In this document: in pieces, positions 16,856 through 25,640 of the stretch
How positions within the stretch are numbered: position 1 is the stretch's first letter
How the letters are laid out: the number at the start of each line of letters is the position of its first letter
Assembly: GCF_037935975.1 (NCBI RefSeq)
Contig: NZ_CP149817.1
Coordinates: forward strand, 868,001 to 932,000
DNA length: 64,000 nucleotides
Direction: 5' to 3'
Source: Teredinibacter turnerae
GTDB lineage: Bacteria; Pseudomonadota; Gammaproteobacteria; Pseudomonadales; Cellvibrionaceae
The notes under the pieces: model-generated
Databases searched by the model: none
What the model was told of the DNA's origin: nothing
Seen by the model: the letters and a program-made list of their open reading frames with translations, nothing else
Translations under genes and position numbers: made by a program

Positions 16856-17140
16856 TTACGTAAAGCGGCAATTTTTTTTTAGTATGTACCACCCAATGGA
16901 TATTTGAGCTACAGATTGTGCAACCGCGATTCCAATAAAGGACTTCAGTTGCCAGAATAATGTGTTTGTATCTGAAGCAGTGGCTCGGTAAGTTATATAA
17001 AATGAAAATAAGCTTAACAGCACTAGGCAGATAAAATTTATTGTCTTTTTTCTGTGCGAAAGGTCTGTGGTAAGAAGTTCTACCTGGAATTTCTTTACCG
17101 AAATTTTATGTTGCTGTATACGCTTTGTCTTGTTGAGTGT
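16856..17140 (-). other. Possible small membrane protein or gene remnant lacking a canonical start
   Basis: A minus-strand open frame of up to 95 codons. The translation from about 17100 looks protein-like: VKKFQVELLTTDLSHRKK, then a hydrophobic helix (INFICLVLLSLFSFYITY), a polar loop (RATASDTNT) and a second hydrophobic stretch ending in GWYILKKNCRFT. There is no ATG, GTG or TTG before the first helix and no ribosome-binding site, so it is either a start-less remnant, uses ATT, or is not a gene. No family recognised. Confidence 0.3.
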
Positions 17141-17416
17141 TTAGGCTGGGGGCGTATCTTAATCAGAATAAGTGAGTAGCACAAAACACGACAAGATGTT
17201 GGTGTTTGATGTATCAGAAATCTTAGTCTGGCAGCGATCCTTGCCGTCGCTTTCTTTTTTCAAAATCTAACTTTGCGCTTGAAGTGTTCGTTCCCGGTAG
17301 TCGTAAATTTAGGTTTGCATAATTTTTGTTTTTAATGTGATGTTGGCAGAGTGGTAGCCAACTCATTGCTGGCTACTTTCGTGACAACCAAGTTATTCCT
17401 CTGGCGTAGGTGGGTG
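17141..17416. other. A+T-rich region without a gene
   Basis: Spacer downstream of the decayed serine hydrolase gene. Nothing recognisable as gene, RNA or repeat. Confidence 0.55.
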
Positions 17417-18504
17417 TTAGATCTTTTCGTTTTTTAGTATTTTGGCGATACGGCTTATAATGATTTCCGATAAATTCCATTCATATCCATTAAAATCGGT
17501 TGTATTTATAAGCTGAACGACTACTGCGTCTATATCTTTATAGTACTTTGTGAGACTCTGATGGCCGGGTACCAGGCCTCCATGTTCATAAACGTAAATG
17601 GAGGAGTATATTTCCTGTTCACCCTCCCCAAATACTGATCCGTCATTTAATGCCCGCAAGAATATTCCTACATCCTCCGCTGTGGCCAGCATACCATTTT
17701 CATTTTCTTTGAGATCGTCTTCAATACCAACATAGTAGCCGCTCATAACGTCATCCAAATTTACATCCTTTATCGAAAAAAACGTATTGTTAAGTTAAGA
17801 GGTGCCAATATTTCATCCTTGATATATTGATGATGAGTGTAGCCGGTCACCCTTTCAATTACTTTTCCCAGCAGTAAATAATTCGTTTTTGAATATTCAT
17901 AACTTTTATCCGGTTTAAAGCTGGTTGGTAACGCAAGCGCAAATTCTAGGGCGCGGTCACCGTTTTCTTGTTTATTTTTCCAGTAATCCGGATTGCTGGT
18001 GAAGTTGGGAATACCACTGCGATGCTGAGCCAGCATTCTTAAAGTGATTTTTTTTGCGTGTTGGATTTTTCCCTGGAGTTCCGGAAAATAGTCTGCAACG
18101 GTTTCATCTAAAGATAAGCGCCTTTGTTTAGCCAGTTTGGCGATAGAAACCGCGATATATAGTTTCTCGACAATCGCAATTTTAAATAAGGCATTATGGT
18201 CGGCGGGTATTTTATTATCTCGGTCTTTCCAGCCGCCGGTATAAGATGCTGGCGGCTTTCCCGTTTGGTCAATATAAACAATCATTCCGTCAAAGCCATG
18301 ACCGATTGCTTCATTAACTTGCTCTCGAACGGTGTCTGGGAGTGGCAATATCCAGGCCTTTACTAATATCCATGGCACAAAGAACATGGAGGCCGCTGTT
18401 GCGGTAAATAGCACTATTCGGAATGCTAGCTTTATTTTTTGTTTTTCATGTCTTCCTTGCTTTATTGATCCGTATATTCTCATGCGGCCTAGTTGCGTTT
18501 GCAT
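17417..18504 (-). pseudogene. Beta-lactamase-fold serine hydrolase gene, frameshifted and lacking the catalytic serine
   Basis: Two adjacent frames join into one class-C-like/DD-peptidase-related protein: a membrane anchor (VLFTATAASMFFVPWILVKA), the nucleophile region, the YxN motif in YEYSKTNYLLLG, then after a one-base loss near 17785 the continuation NTFFSIKDVNLDDVMSGYYV and a C-terminal HGGLVPG (KTG-like box region). The SxxK motif is altered: gapless alignment to family members gives FKIAIVEK, with Ile (ATT) where catalytic Ser (AGT) is expected. Either lesion alone should abolish hydrolysis. Start is ATG 18504 or 18483. It lies 76 bp downstream of the lipoprotein gene on the same strand. 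Confidence 0.82.
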
Positions 18505-18580
18505 GGTCGAATAATAAATGTTTAGTTTTTTTTGGATTGAGTAAGTCCTATTTTTTAGGCTTGATTTTATAGGTTTGGCG

Positions 18581-18970
18581 CTAAAAAAGATATACGCCGA
18601 TATTGCCCTCTGTATACTCGTGCTTGCCATGCCTTCCCTCAAAAATAAGCTCTACCTCTATCCCTAACTCTGATAGTGCTGCTTGAATAAGGTCTAATTC
18701 GTGGCGCCTTTCCTTTGGAAGGTTGTAAATAATAAAGTTGTCTTTGACATTACCGGGATACGCATTATCTCTTAACTTAACCCGAAAGCCTTTATATCTT
18801 ATTGATTCTGCATACCGCGTTGCTTTAAGCCTCATGAAGCCATAGGTATGTAAATGGACCTGTGATCGATCAAGGTTCAAGTCAACCTCAGGCGTATATA
18901 TCACGACCCTATTCTTCGCGGCGCATCCCAGTTGGAACAATATAATTAGCATCAATAACCATATTTTCAT
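18581..18970 (-). CDS. Small lipoprotein of unknown function
   Basis: A 129-aa protein with a type II signal peptide: basic start, hydrophobic core LLMLIILFQ and lipobox LGC with lipidated Cys16. The mature part is mixed charge and ends EGNIGVYLF. Residue +2 is Ala, so outer-membrane sorting by Lol is expected. No family recognised. It is the last gene of a three-gene leftward cluster whose first product looks effector-like, so an immunity or accessory role is possible (inference). Confidence 0.7.
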   Translation of the reverse strand: MKIWLLMLIILFQLGCAAKNRVVIYTPEVDLNLDRSQVHLHTYGFMRLKATRYAESIRYKGFRVKLRDNAYPGNVKDNFIIYNLPKERRHELDLIQAALSELGIEVELIFEGRHGKHEYTEGNIGVYLF

Positions 18971-19117
18971 GGCTCATCTCTTGAAACAATTTGACGCTGC
19001 CAAGTGCGGCAGTTCAGGAAGGGGTGTTTTGTGGCAAGTTTGCGCATTAAATTCAGGTTGCAGACTGTCGTGATGCGGTGTTGATGGACAATCACCAAAC
19101 CGTCCACTAAGGATTTG

Positions 19118-19990
19118 TTAATCCGCCGCCAGGATCTTCTGCTTTTCTTCCTCGCTAACATTGTCCCACTTCAGTGGCGGGTAGTCTTTTATTAGAGACG
19201 TATCGTCCAGCCCACTTAAAGCGGCTTCTTGTTGTGCTTTGGCTCGGGGAGATAAGTTGAGCTGAAGGCTGGCAATAATGTTCTCCATTAAATCCAGTAT
19301 TGGCTGTTCGTTTACTCTTTTGTCCAGCTCCGATCTAGGGAGGTTTTTTAAACGACTGGGCCAAAATATTAAAACGGACATGAGGTCGTCTGAAATCGGG
19401 AAAAATACCATCCGCTTAATCGTGCGGTGAGGCGAGAAATTTTCCGACACTACTTCCATTCGCGCTGCATTAACTGGTAAGTGGGTCAATATCTGCCAGT
19501 TTATCGGAGCGTGGAACACCTGTATTCCACCTCTGGTCTCGCTCTTATGATATGAATACATATCCGTCAGGTAGTCACCAATCACCAGCTCCAACGCTCT
19601 TGGGTGAAAGAGGGACATGTCCTTCGGGTAATTAACCACCCGAACAAGCCGGAACATTAGATTGAGTTCACCCACAGGCCCTGTAAACCAGGGCCCATTG
19701 AACGCCCAGGAGTGATAAAAAAAATCGGCTTTACGCCAAAGATCTGGCAATCCACGCGCCGCCTGCTCTTCATCATAGTAGTTACGAAATGTGAGAGGAT
19801 TGGATTCATTGTAACGGCGTTCCGGTACATAGCCTTTGTGGTTAGATCGTTTCGGGCTGTGTTTAGGTGCCTTAAATGCGATTTCTGTTCCTTCAAATTC
19901 GCTTCTAATAGTGCGGGCCCATTTAAAGCTAGGCCCTTCTGGGACGACTAGCCCCTTCGGTTCACGTAATTTTAATGAGACATTAAACAT
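19118..19990 (-). CDS. Hypothetical protein, second gene of effector-like cluster
   Basis: A 290-aa soluble protein without signal peptide or membrane helix. It is rich in aromatic residues in the middle (WRKADFFYHSWAFNGPWF) and ends with a charged helix (SEEEKQKILAAD). I do not recognise a family. It starts 11 bp after the stop of the 382-aa gene, behind an AAAGGGG site, so the two are almost certainly co-transcribed and co-regulated. Such a pairing with a protein bearing a glycine-zipper hairpin suggests an adaptor, chaperone or immunity partner, but nothing in the sequence proves it. Confidence 0.7.
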   Translation of the reverse strand: MFNVSLKLREPKGLVVPEGPSFKWARTIRSEFEGTEIAFKAPKHSPKRSNHKGYVPERRYNESNPLTFRNYYDEEQAARGLPDLWRKADFFYHSWAFNGPWFTGPVGELNLMFRLVRVVNYPKDMSLFHPRALELVIGDYLTDMYSYHKSETRGGIQVFHAPINWQILTHLPVNAARMEVVSENFSPHRTIKRMVFFPISDDLMSVLIFWPSRLKNLPRSELDKRVNEQPILDLMENIIASLQLNLSPRAKAQQEAALSGLDDTSLIKDYPPLKWDNVSEEEKQKILAAD

Positions 19991-20001
19991 TCGAGTCCCC
20001 T

Positions 20002-21150
20002 TTATTTATATTTTTTGCCAGAGAATTTGGGAATACCTTTTAGCACTGTGGAGACAACAAAAACCATCGCGCCACACAGCCCAACACCAGCACCAACAGC
20101 TGCCCCCATGGGGCCTGCTAGTGCGCCTGCACCCGCGACCGCAAACCCGGCTCCAGCAGCAGAAAGGCCAAACCCGGCCGCCCCCATAGTTCCAGCTCTA
20201 CTCACGGATCGATTGCCCCTGATTTCACTCGGTCTGAACCCGACACTTTTACCCCCATTCCCCGCTAATTTTAATTTCAAATTTTTAGCCAGACTCAATG
20301 CGTCACCACTGCTCGATGTTGGGCGATTCAAAAAAATTGCATGATTCTTAAAATCTTTGAGGCCTTCTTTTTCTAAAATCTGCATAGCGCGGGTTAAAAC
20401 GGCTGAGCCTCCCCAATCGGAAAACCATAACACGCCTTCTACTTGGCGAGCTTTATACATCGTATTCGCCAATAGCATTGCTGATTCGGTAATTTCCTTG
20501 CTTCTTGTCGAGGCAATGGCTTTGTGTGCGGGCTTTAAGCCGACGATACTGCCGTCCCCAGGCGTATGGTGCAAATCAAAACCTGAACCTGTGACCATTC
20601 GAGCAATTGTCCCATCGACCTTAATAAGGTCATCATGGGCTGCTATGGCAATATCTTTTGGATCGTCAGATGCTCGATCAGACACTACTACTGACCGGTA
20701 GTCTTTCCGGAGGATATCACCATCACGTTGAAATATTGGCTCGCTCTCTAAGTCTTTGTTTATTCGCCATAGCCCTGGCTTTTTCTTATCCTCCTGCATC
20801 TTTAAATAATTAGTGTCGGCATTCAAGCTTTTCACCACATAGGTTCCATCGGCGCAATCTTCTAAAGTCGCGGTTACACCCGGTAGAACCAGATAAAATA
20901 TGCCCCTTCCATAGGCCAGTTGAGTCTCCTTTTGGATATAAATGTTGTCCATATTCATGCGCCCGGACGTTAATCCTTTTATACCGCGCACGACTAAGCC
21001 CGCCCAGTAGTTGCCAGAAAGCGCGAGCGCTACCAGTTCGTTATATACGGGCAACGCCTGGTTGGAACATTTAACTTTCTTTCCTCCTTTGTCGCCAGCA
21101 ATAGTGCTAAGTGCGCCTTCTTGGGCTTTTAGTCGGCTGGATTGAAGCAT
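20002..21150 (-). CDS. Hypothetical effector-like protein with C-terminal glycine-zipper hairpin
   Basis: A 382-aa protein without a signal peptide. The N-terminal two thirds are soluble and include GSGFDLHHTPGDGSIVGL (about 190-207) and VLWFSDWGGSAVLTRAMQIL (about 243-262). The C-terminal 70 residues form an Ala/Gly-rich membrane hairpin (AAGFGLSAAGAGFAVAGAGA, then AAVGAGVGLCGAMVFVV) ending in a basic tail. A soluble body with a terminal hydrophobic hairpin is the layout of pore-forming or membrane-inserting toxins, but no known toxin family is recognised. Start ATG 21150 follows AAGGAG by 7 bp. It heads a three-gene leftward cluster. Confidence 0.65.
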   Translation of the reverse strand: MLQSSRLKAQEGALSTIAGDKGGKKVKCSNQALPVYNELVALALSGNYWAGLVVRGIKGLTSGRMNMDNIYIQKETQLAYGRGIFYLVLPGVTATLEDCADGTYVVKSLNADTNYLKMQEDKKKPGLWRINKDLESEPIFQRDGDILRKDYRSVVVSDRASDDPKDIAIAAHDDLIKVDGTIARMVTGSGFDLHHTPGDGSIVGLKPAHKAIASTRSKEITESAMLLANTMYKARQVEGVLWFSDWGGSAVLTRAMQILEKEGLKDFKNHAIFLNRPTSSSGDALSLAKNLKLKLAGNGGKSVGFRPSEIRGNRSVSRAGTMGAAGFGLSAAGAGFAVAGAGALAGPMGAAVGAGVGLCGAMVFVVSTVLKGIPKFSGKKYK

Positions 21151-21781
21151 TTCATTTCTCCTTGTAATGCTACGATGAAATTAATTCACTAAATGAATGT
21201 TTATAGTTAGATGGATCGAGATTAAATTAGTCACAACGAATGATGGAGGCTAATAATTTTTAACCGGTTGGGTGAACAGTTTGGTTGTATGCGTGTGCGC
21301 CGAAAGCACAGATGAGAGTGTAATAATTGGGGTAGGGGCTTGAACCAAGCCACTGTGGGCGCGGTACACGAAATAACTTCGAACAATACTCGAATTGTCC
21401 GGCCGGCAGACGGGGGCTTGGCTTTATAGCAAGCGATATAAGATACAACATCACAGACATTCCCTGTTCGATAGCTCTTGTTGAGCGTCCTGGTCCAATA
21501 TTGATACTACCGAAAGGGTTATTTATACCATAGACGCCCCATTCCTTGACTGGATTCTGTCGCAAAAATGGTGTTTTTTGAGGAAATTAACAGATGTAGA
21601 CTAAGGCGCTTTGTGCTTGTTTCTTAAGTGAACCGGCTTGTGAGTTAACCAGCGAGTGCGCCTGGCGCGGAGCAATGGTCTTTTAGTCGAGCAACGGCTT
21701 TATAATCAAGCAATGGCTTTACGATCAATAGCAGCAGGGTGCGGTATGGAGTGCGGAAGTCGTTATAGAGAAAGAAGAAAA
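21151..21781. other. Intergenic region between effector-like cluster and tRNA-Met
   Basis: About 630 bp. It must contain the promoter of the leftward cluster. A 101-codon minus frame (21260-21565) has no domain-like features and is not called. The notable content is a three-copy 19-bp tandem repeat at 21670-21726, listed separately. No attachment-site copy of the tRNA 3' end is visible. Confidence 0.6.
21670..21726. repeat. Three tandem 19-bp repeats upstream of tRNA-Met
   Basis: Three consecutive imperfect units of 19 bp begin at 21670, 21689 and 21708 (GAGCAATGGTCTTTTAGTC, GAGCAACGGCTTTATAATC, AAGCAATGGCTTTACGATC). They lie just past the 3' end of the leftward tRNA-Met gene. Function unknown. 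Confidence 0.7.
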
Positions 21782-21858
<77 letters not shown>

Positions 21859-21957
21859 ATTTTCTGGTATTGATAACCGCATGTTCGTCCGAACAGGTTA
21901 TGCAATGGTCACAAACGCGGCCTTGCGTTTGCTGGATTCTGATGTTGGCACCAGAAT

Positions 21958-21992
21958 CGAGAGGGCGGCCATTTTCACCAGTTGCCCTCTCG
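21958..21992. terminator. Hairpin after ychF, possible terminator
   Basis: A perfect 9-bp stem (CGAGAGGGC / GCCCTCTCG) around a 17-nt loop, just beyond the ychF stop codon. The T-run expected of an intrinsic terminator is missing on the minus strand, so it may be a 3'-end stability hairpin. Confidence 0.5.
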
Positions 21993-22005
21993 TTGTCAAG
22001 AGGCT

Positions 22006-23097
22006 TTATACGTTAAATCGGAAATGAATGACGTCGCCGTCTTTCACGATGTATTCCTTGCCTTCCAGCCGCCATTTCCCGGCTTCTTTTGCCCCAGCTT
22101 CGCCGTTGTACTGCACAAAATCGTCGTAGGCGACAATTTCTGCGCGGATGAAGCCTTTTTCGAAATCCGTGTGGATTTTACCGGCCGCCTGCGGCGCGGT
22201 TGCGCCAATAGGAATGGTCCAAGCGCGTACTTCTTTTACGCCCGCTGTAAAGTAGGTGTGCAGGCCCAGCAGGTCGTAACCGGCTCGGATAACGCGGTTG
22301 AGGCCGGGTTCTTCCATGCCCATTTCTTCTAGGAATTCGGCTTTTTCTTCCTCGTCCAATTCGGCGATTTCAGCTTCCATTTTATTGCATATGGGCACCA
22401 CTATGGCTTCTTCTTCCTCGGCAATGGCCACCACCGCGTCCAGCAGAGGGTTGTGTTTGAAGCCGTCTTCCTCCACGTTCGCAATGTACATGGTTGGCTT
22501 AAGTGTCAGTAGGTTCAGCTCTTTCAGTTTCTTTTTGCGGTCTTCGTCCAGGCCGAACGAGCGCAGGGGCAGGGCTTCGTTCAGGTGCGGCAGAATCTCT
22601 TCCAGCAGCGCCTTCATGGCGATTGCGTTTTTGTCCTGACCTTTAGCCGCTTTGCTGTAACGTTGCAGGGCCTTTTCGACGGTATCCAGGTCGGCCAGGG
22701 CCAGTTCGGTGTTAATCACTTCAATATCGGAAGCGGGGTTAATGCGGCCGTCTACGTGAATCACATTGGGGTCGTCGAAGCAGCGCACCACGTGCGCGAT
22801 GGCGTCGGTTTCACGAATATTGGCGAGGAACTGGTTGCCCAGGCCTTCACCTTTGGAGGCGCCAGCCACCAGGCCCGCGATATCCACAAACTCCATGGTA
22901 GTGGGTACGACACGCTCGGGCTTCACGATTTCTGCCAGTTTGTCCTGGCGAGGGTCCGGTACGGCCACCACGCCGGCGTTGGGTTCGATGGTGCAAAAGG
23001 GAAAGTTTTGCGCGTCGATACCCGCTTGGGTGAGTGCATTAAAGAGCGTTGATTTTCCGACGTTGGGCAGGCCAACGATGCCGCAATTAAAACCCAT
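22006..23097 (-). CDS. ychF: Redox-regulated ATPase/GTPase YchF
   Basis: A 363-aa Obg-family P-loop protein. It has the G1 motif GLPNVGKS (9-16), the G3-like [16 protein letters not shown], a coiled-coil insertion in the middle and a C-terminal TGS domain ending HFRFNV. YchF binds ATP better than GTP, associates with ribosomes and affects oxidative-stress responses. It follows pth on the same strand (about 90 bp), the conserved pth-ychF pairing. Confidence 0.96.
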   Translation of the reverse strand: MGFNCGIVGLPNVGKSTLFNALTQAGIDAQNFPFCTIEPNAGVVAVPDPRQDKLAEIVKPERVVPTTMEFVDIAGLVAGASKGEGLGNQFLANIRETDAIAHVVRCFDDPNVIHVDGRINPASDIEVINTELALADLDTVEKALQRYSKAAKGQDKNAIAMKALLEEILPHLNEALPLRSFGLDEDRKKKLKELNLLTLKPTMYIANVEEDGFKHNPLLDAVVAIAEEEEAIVVPICNKMEAEIAELDEEEKAEFLEEMGMEEPGLNRVIRAGYDLLGLHTYFTAGVKEVRAWTIPIGATAPQAAGKIHTDFEKGFIRAEIVAYDDFVQYNGEAGAKEAGKWRLEGKEYIVKDGDVIHFRFNV

Positions 23098-23189
23098 AAG
23101 TATTCCAGTCCAGCGGTTGGCGTTGCCAACCCGTTGTTGTCATTTTGCTTGTGGCAGCGAGAACTGCCGGTTGTTCGTATTAAGTGCCT

Positions 23190-23786
23190 TTATGCGGTAT
23201 GCAGTTCGCGCATGGCCTTTTCCCAGTCGCCAGCAACCAGGTCGGTGAGAGTGCGCTCTGCCGCCGTTTGGGCGTCTTCTATCAATTTGTATTCGTCAGC
23301 CGGTGCTTTCTTTAGTACGTAACTGGCGACTTGTTTGGCATTGCCCGGGTGGCCGATGCCGATGCGCAGACGCCCGAAGTCTTTGTTATTGCCCAGCGCG
23401 GCAATGATATCCCGCAGGCCATTGTGGCCACCGTGGCCGCCGCCAATTTTAAGTTTGGCGGTACCTGGGGATAAGTCCAGTTCGTCGTGAACCACCAGAA
23501 TATTGTCCGGCGCTATTTTAAAGAAGTTAGCGAGGGATGCTACTGCCTGACCGCTGCGATTCATAAATGTGGTGGGCACCAGCAGGCGCACGTCTTTGCC
23601 CGCGAGGGAAATTCGCGCAGTAAAACCGAAGTGTTTGGGCGTGTTTACCAGGGGCTGGCCGAGTGCTCGAGCAAGGTTTTCGACAAAATCCTGGCCGGCG
23701 TTATGGCGCGTGTTAGCGTACTCAGTGCCAGGGTTGCCCAGGCCGACAATCATGGAAACAGGGTTGCGCATGGGGATAACTGCCAT
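23190..23786 (-). CDS. pth: Peptidyl-tRNA hydrolase
   Basis: Releases peptides from prematurely dissociated peptidyl-tRNA. The 198-aa protein has the N-terminal signature [11 protein letters not shown], catalytic His28 (His20 in E. coli numbering) in TRHNAG, the [17 protein letters not shown] substrate loop and VVHDELDL with the catalytic Asp. The first 11 residues precede the usual start; the Met at residue 6 or 12 may be the true start. It is separated from rplY by an intrinsic terminator. Confidence 0.96.
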   Translation of the reverse strand: MAVIPMRNPVSMIVGLGNPGTEYANTRHNAGQDFVENLARALGQPLVNTPKHFGFTARISLAGKDVRLLVPTTFMNRSGQAVASLANFFKIAPDNILVVHDELDLSPGTAKLKIGGGHGGHNGLRDIIAALGNNKDFGRLRIGIGHPGNAKQVASYVLKKAPADEYKLIEDAQTAAERTLTDLVAGDWEKAMRELHTA

Positions 23787-23790
23787 ATAG

Positions 23791-23814
23791 AAAAAGGGCA
23801 GCGTTTAGCTGCCC
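23791..23814 (-). terminator. Intrinsic terminator after rplY
   Basis: A perfect 7-bp stem (GGGCAGC / GCTGCCC) with the 5-nt loop GTTTA, followed on the minus strand by TTTTT. It lies between rplY and pth and should end the rplY message before pth, leaving pth to its own promoter or partial read-through. Confidence 0.85.
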
Positions 23815-23834
23815 TCGGTTCGATCGTTTGCGGC

Positions 23835-24467
23835 TTATTCTTCGCCGCCTTCTTCTTCGCCTTCGGCCTCTTCGCCGGAACCGCCGCGACCTTTGTTAAT
23901 GGTCACTACAGCCTGGTCGTGATCTTCGCCGTGGCTCAGTGCCACAGATTCAACGCCCGCTGGCAGGTTGAGGTCGGAAATGTGAACGATGTGGCCAATT
24001 TCTGCGTCTTTCAGGTCCACTTCAATAAATTCTGGCAGATCCTGTGGCAGGCAGTTGATTTCCAGTTCGGTCAAGCTGTGAGCAACAACGCCGCCCTGCA
24101 ATTTAACACCTTTACAGCTTTCTTCGTTGATGAAGTGCAGCGGTACACGGGTGGTCAACTTCTGAGTGCGTGATACGCGCAGGAAGTCGGCGTGCAACAG
24201 CTGAGCTTTCGCTGGGTGACGTTGCAGGTCTTTCAAAATAACGTCTTGCTTTTCGCCATCCAGTACCAGCGTAACGATGTGCGAGTAAAACGCTTCGTTT
24301 TCCAGGTGCTTAACGAACTCGTTGTGCGCAATCGCGATGTTTTGTGGGTCTTTTTCGCCGCCGTATACGATGGCGGGAACCAGGTTGTCGTGACGCAGGC
24401 GGCGGCTCGCACCTTTCCCTTGATCATCACGGGTTTTCGCATTGAGAGTAAAGTCTTCAGTAGACAT
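23835..24467 (-). CDS. rplY: 50S ribosomal protein L25 (CTC/general stress protein form)
   Basis: Binds 5S rRNA in the large subunit. The 210-aa protein is the long CTC type: an N-terminal L25 domain (RDDQGKGASRRLRHDNLVPA near the start) and a C-terminal TL5 domain (about 100-190), ending in a Glu/Gly-rich acidic tail (GSGEEAEGEEEGGEE). An intrinsic terminator lies 22 bp upstream of its start codon and another 20 bp after its stop, which isolates it from prs and pth. CTGGAGAA precedes the ATG. Confidence 0.96.
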   Translation of the reverse strand: MSTEDFTLNAKTRDDQGKGASRRLRHDNLVPAIVYGGEKDPQNIAIAHNEFVKHLENEAFYSHIVTLVLDGEKQDVILKDLQRHPAKAQLLHADFLRVSRTQKLTTRVPLHFINEESCKGVKLQGGVVAHSLTELEINCLPQDLPEFIEVDLKDAEIGHIVHISDLNLPAGVESVALSHGEDHDQAVVTINKGRGGSGEEAEGEEEGGEE

Positions 24468-24489
24468 ACTATTCTCCAGTGTTATAGAT

Positions 24490-24525
24490 AAAAAAACACG
24501 CTATCCCGCGACCAGGAATAGCGTG
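24490..24525 (-). terminator. Intrinsic terminator between prs and rplY
   Basis: Perfect 8-bp stem (CACGCTAT / ATAGCGTG), followed on the minus strand by seven T residues. The T-run ends only about 22 bp before the rplY start codon, so rplY is either transcribed by read-through or the structure acts as a leader attenuator. Confidence 0.85.
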
Positions 24526-24548
24526 GTGGTTTCCCTTGTTGGGGAATT

Positions 24549-25496
24549 CTACGAGAACATAGCGCTCAGCGACTCTTCGTTGCTGATGCGACGCATGGCC
24601 TCTGCCAGCATATTGGATAAGGTTAGCTGGCGAATGACTTTGCAGTTTTTGCCTTCTTTAGAGAGCGGGATGGAATCGGTTACCACCAGCTCGTCCAGTA
24701 CAGAATTGTTCAACCGTTCAATCGCCGGGCCGGAAAGCACCGGGTGGGTTGCATAGGCAATCACTTTTTTAGCGCCGCGATCTTTTAACGCCTGCGCTGC
24801 GTTGCACAGAGTGCCAGCGGTATCGACCATGTCGTCCACCAGCAAGCAGGTGCGGTTTTCAATTTCACCGATCAGGTGCATCACCTCCGCCACATTGGCT
24901 TTGGGGCGACGCTTATCGATGATGGCCAGCTCGATATCCAGTTGCTTGGCCACGGCGCGGGCGCGAACCACACCGCCGATGTCTGGTGATACCACCACCA
25001 GATCTTCAAAACTTTGTTTTTCAATGTCCGATAGCAATACCGGTGAGCCGTACACGTTGTCCACCGGCACGTCGAAAAAACCCTGAATCTGTTCTGCGTG
25101 AAGATCCACAGTCAGAACGCGGTCGACGCCGACGGTAACCAGCATATCCGCCACCACTTTGGCGGTAATGGGCACGCGGGCAGAGCGAACGCGGCGATCC
25201 TGGCGGGCGTAGCCGAAGTAGGGCACCACCGCGGTAATACGGCCAGCGGAGGAGCGGCGCAGCGCGTCCACAATCACCATTAATTCCATGATGTTGTCGT
25301 TGGTTGGCGCGCACGTGGGCTGGATAACGAACACATCGCTACCGCGCACATTCTGTTTCAGTTCCACCAGTATTTCTCCGTCGGAAAACTTGTCGACGGT
25401 CACATCCCCCAGCGGTATTCCCAGTTTGGCGCACACCTTCTCAGCGAGTTCAGGGTTGGCGTTACCACTAAATACCATCAAATCAGGCACGTTCAT
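24549..25496 (-). CDS. prs: Ribose-phosphate pyrophosphokinase (PRPP synthetase)
   Basis: Makes PRPP from ribose-5-phosphate and ATP, the precursor for nucleotides, His and Trp. Taken from ATG 25496, which is preceded by AAGGAGAG, the protein is 315 aa and begins [20 protein letters not shown]; the open frame extends 21 codons farther but lacks support. It has the ATP-binding loop ([10 protein letters not shown]), the PRPP-binding motif ( [18 protein letters not shown] ) and [17 protein letters not shown] tRNA-Gln gene lies about 70 bp upstream on the same strand, as is common for this locus. Confidence 0.97.
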   Translation of the reverse strand: MNVPDLMVFSGNANPELAEKVCAKLGIPLGDVTVDKFSDGEILVELKQNVRGSDVFVIQPTCAPTNDNIMELMVIVDALRRSSAGRITAVVPYFGYARQDRRVRSARVPITAKVVADMLVTVGVDRVLTVDLHAEQIQGFFDVPVDNVYGSPVLLSDIEKQSFEDLVVVSPDIGGVVRARAVAKQLDIELAIIDKRRPKANVAEVMHLIGEIENRTCLLVDDMVDTAGTLCNAAQALKDRGAKKVIAYATHPVLSGPAIERLNNSVLDELVVTDSIPLSKEGKNCKVIRQLTLSNMLAEAMRRISNEESLSAMFS

Positions 25497-25565
25497 GCTC
25501 TCCTTCTCGTCGGCAGGTTGCAGGATGTGAAAAATATCATGGCAGGAGTGCGATTGCACTGAAAA

Positions 25566-25640
25566 TGGCTGGGGTGGGAGGATTCGAACCTCCGCATGAC
25601 GGGATCAAAACCCGTTGCCTTACCGCTTGGCGACACCCCA
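25566..25640 (-). tRNA. tRNA-Gln (TTG)
   Basis: A 75-nt minus-strand cloverleaf beginning TGGGGTGTCGCCAAGCGGTA, with anticodon loop TTTTGAT (anticodon TTG), T-arm GTTCGAATC and encoded CCA. The U1-A72 type start is typical of glutamine tRNA. It lies upstream of prs on the same strand. Confidence 0.95.

Noticed and set aside
18090-18180. SIAK as an alternative SxxK motif in the serine hydrolase remnant
   Set aside because: Gapless alignment to the family places the nucleophile nine residues earlier, where Ile now stands; SIAK falls in the following helix and is coincidental.
21260-21565. 101-codon minus-strand open frame before tRNA-Met
   Set aside because: Composition and sequence lack protein-like features, and no ribosome-binding site precedes it.
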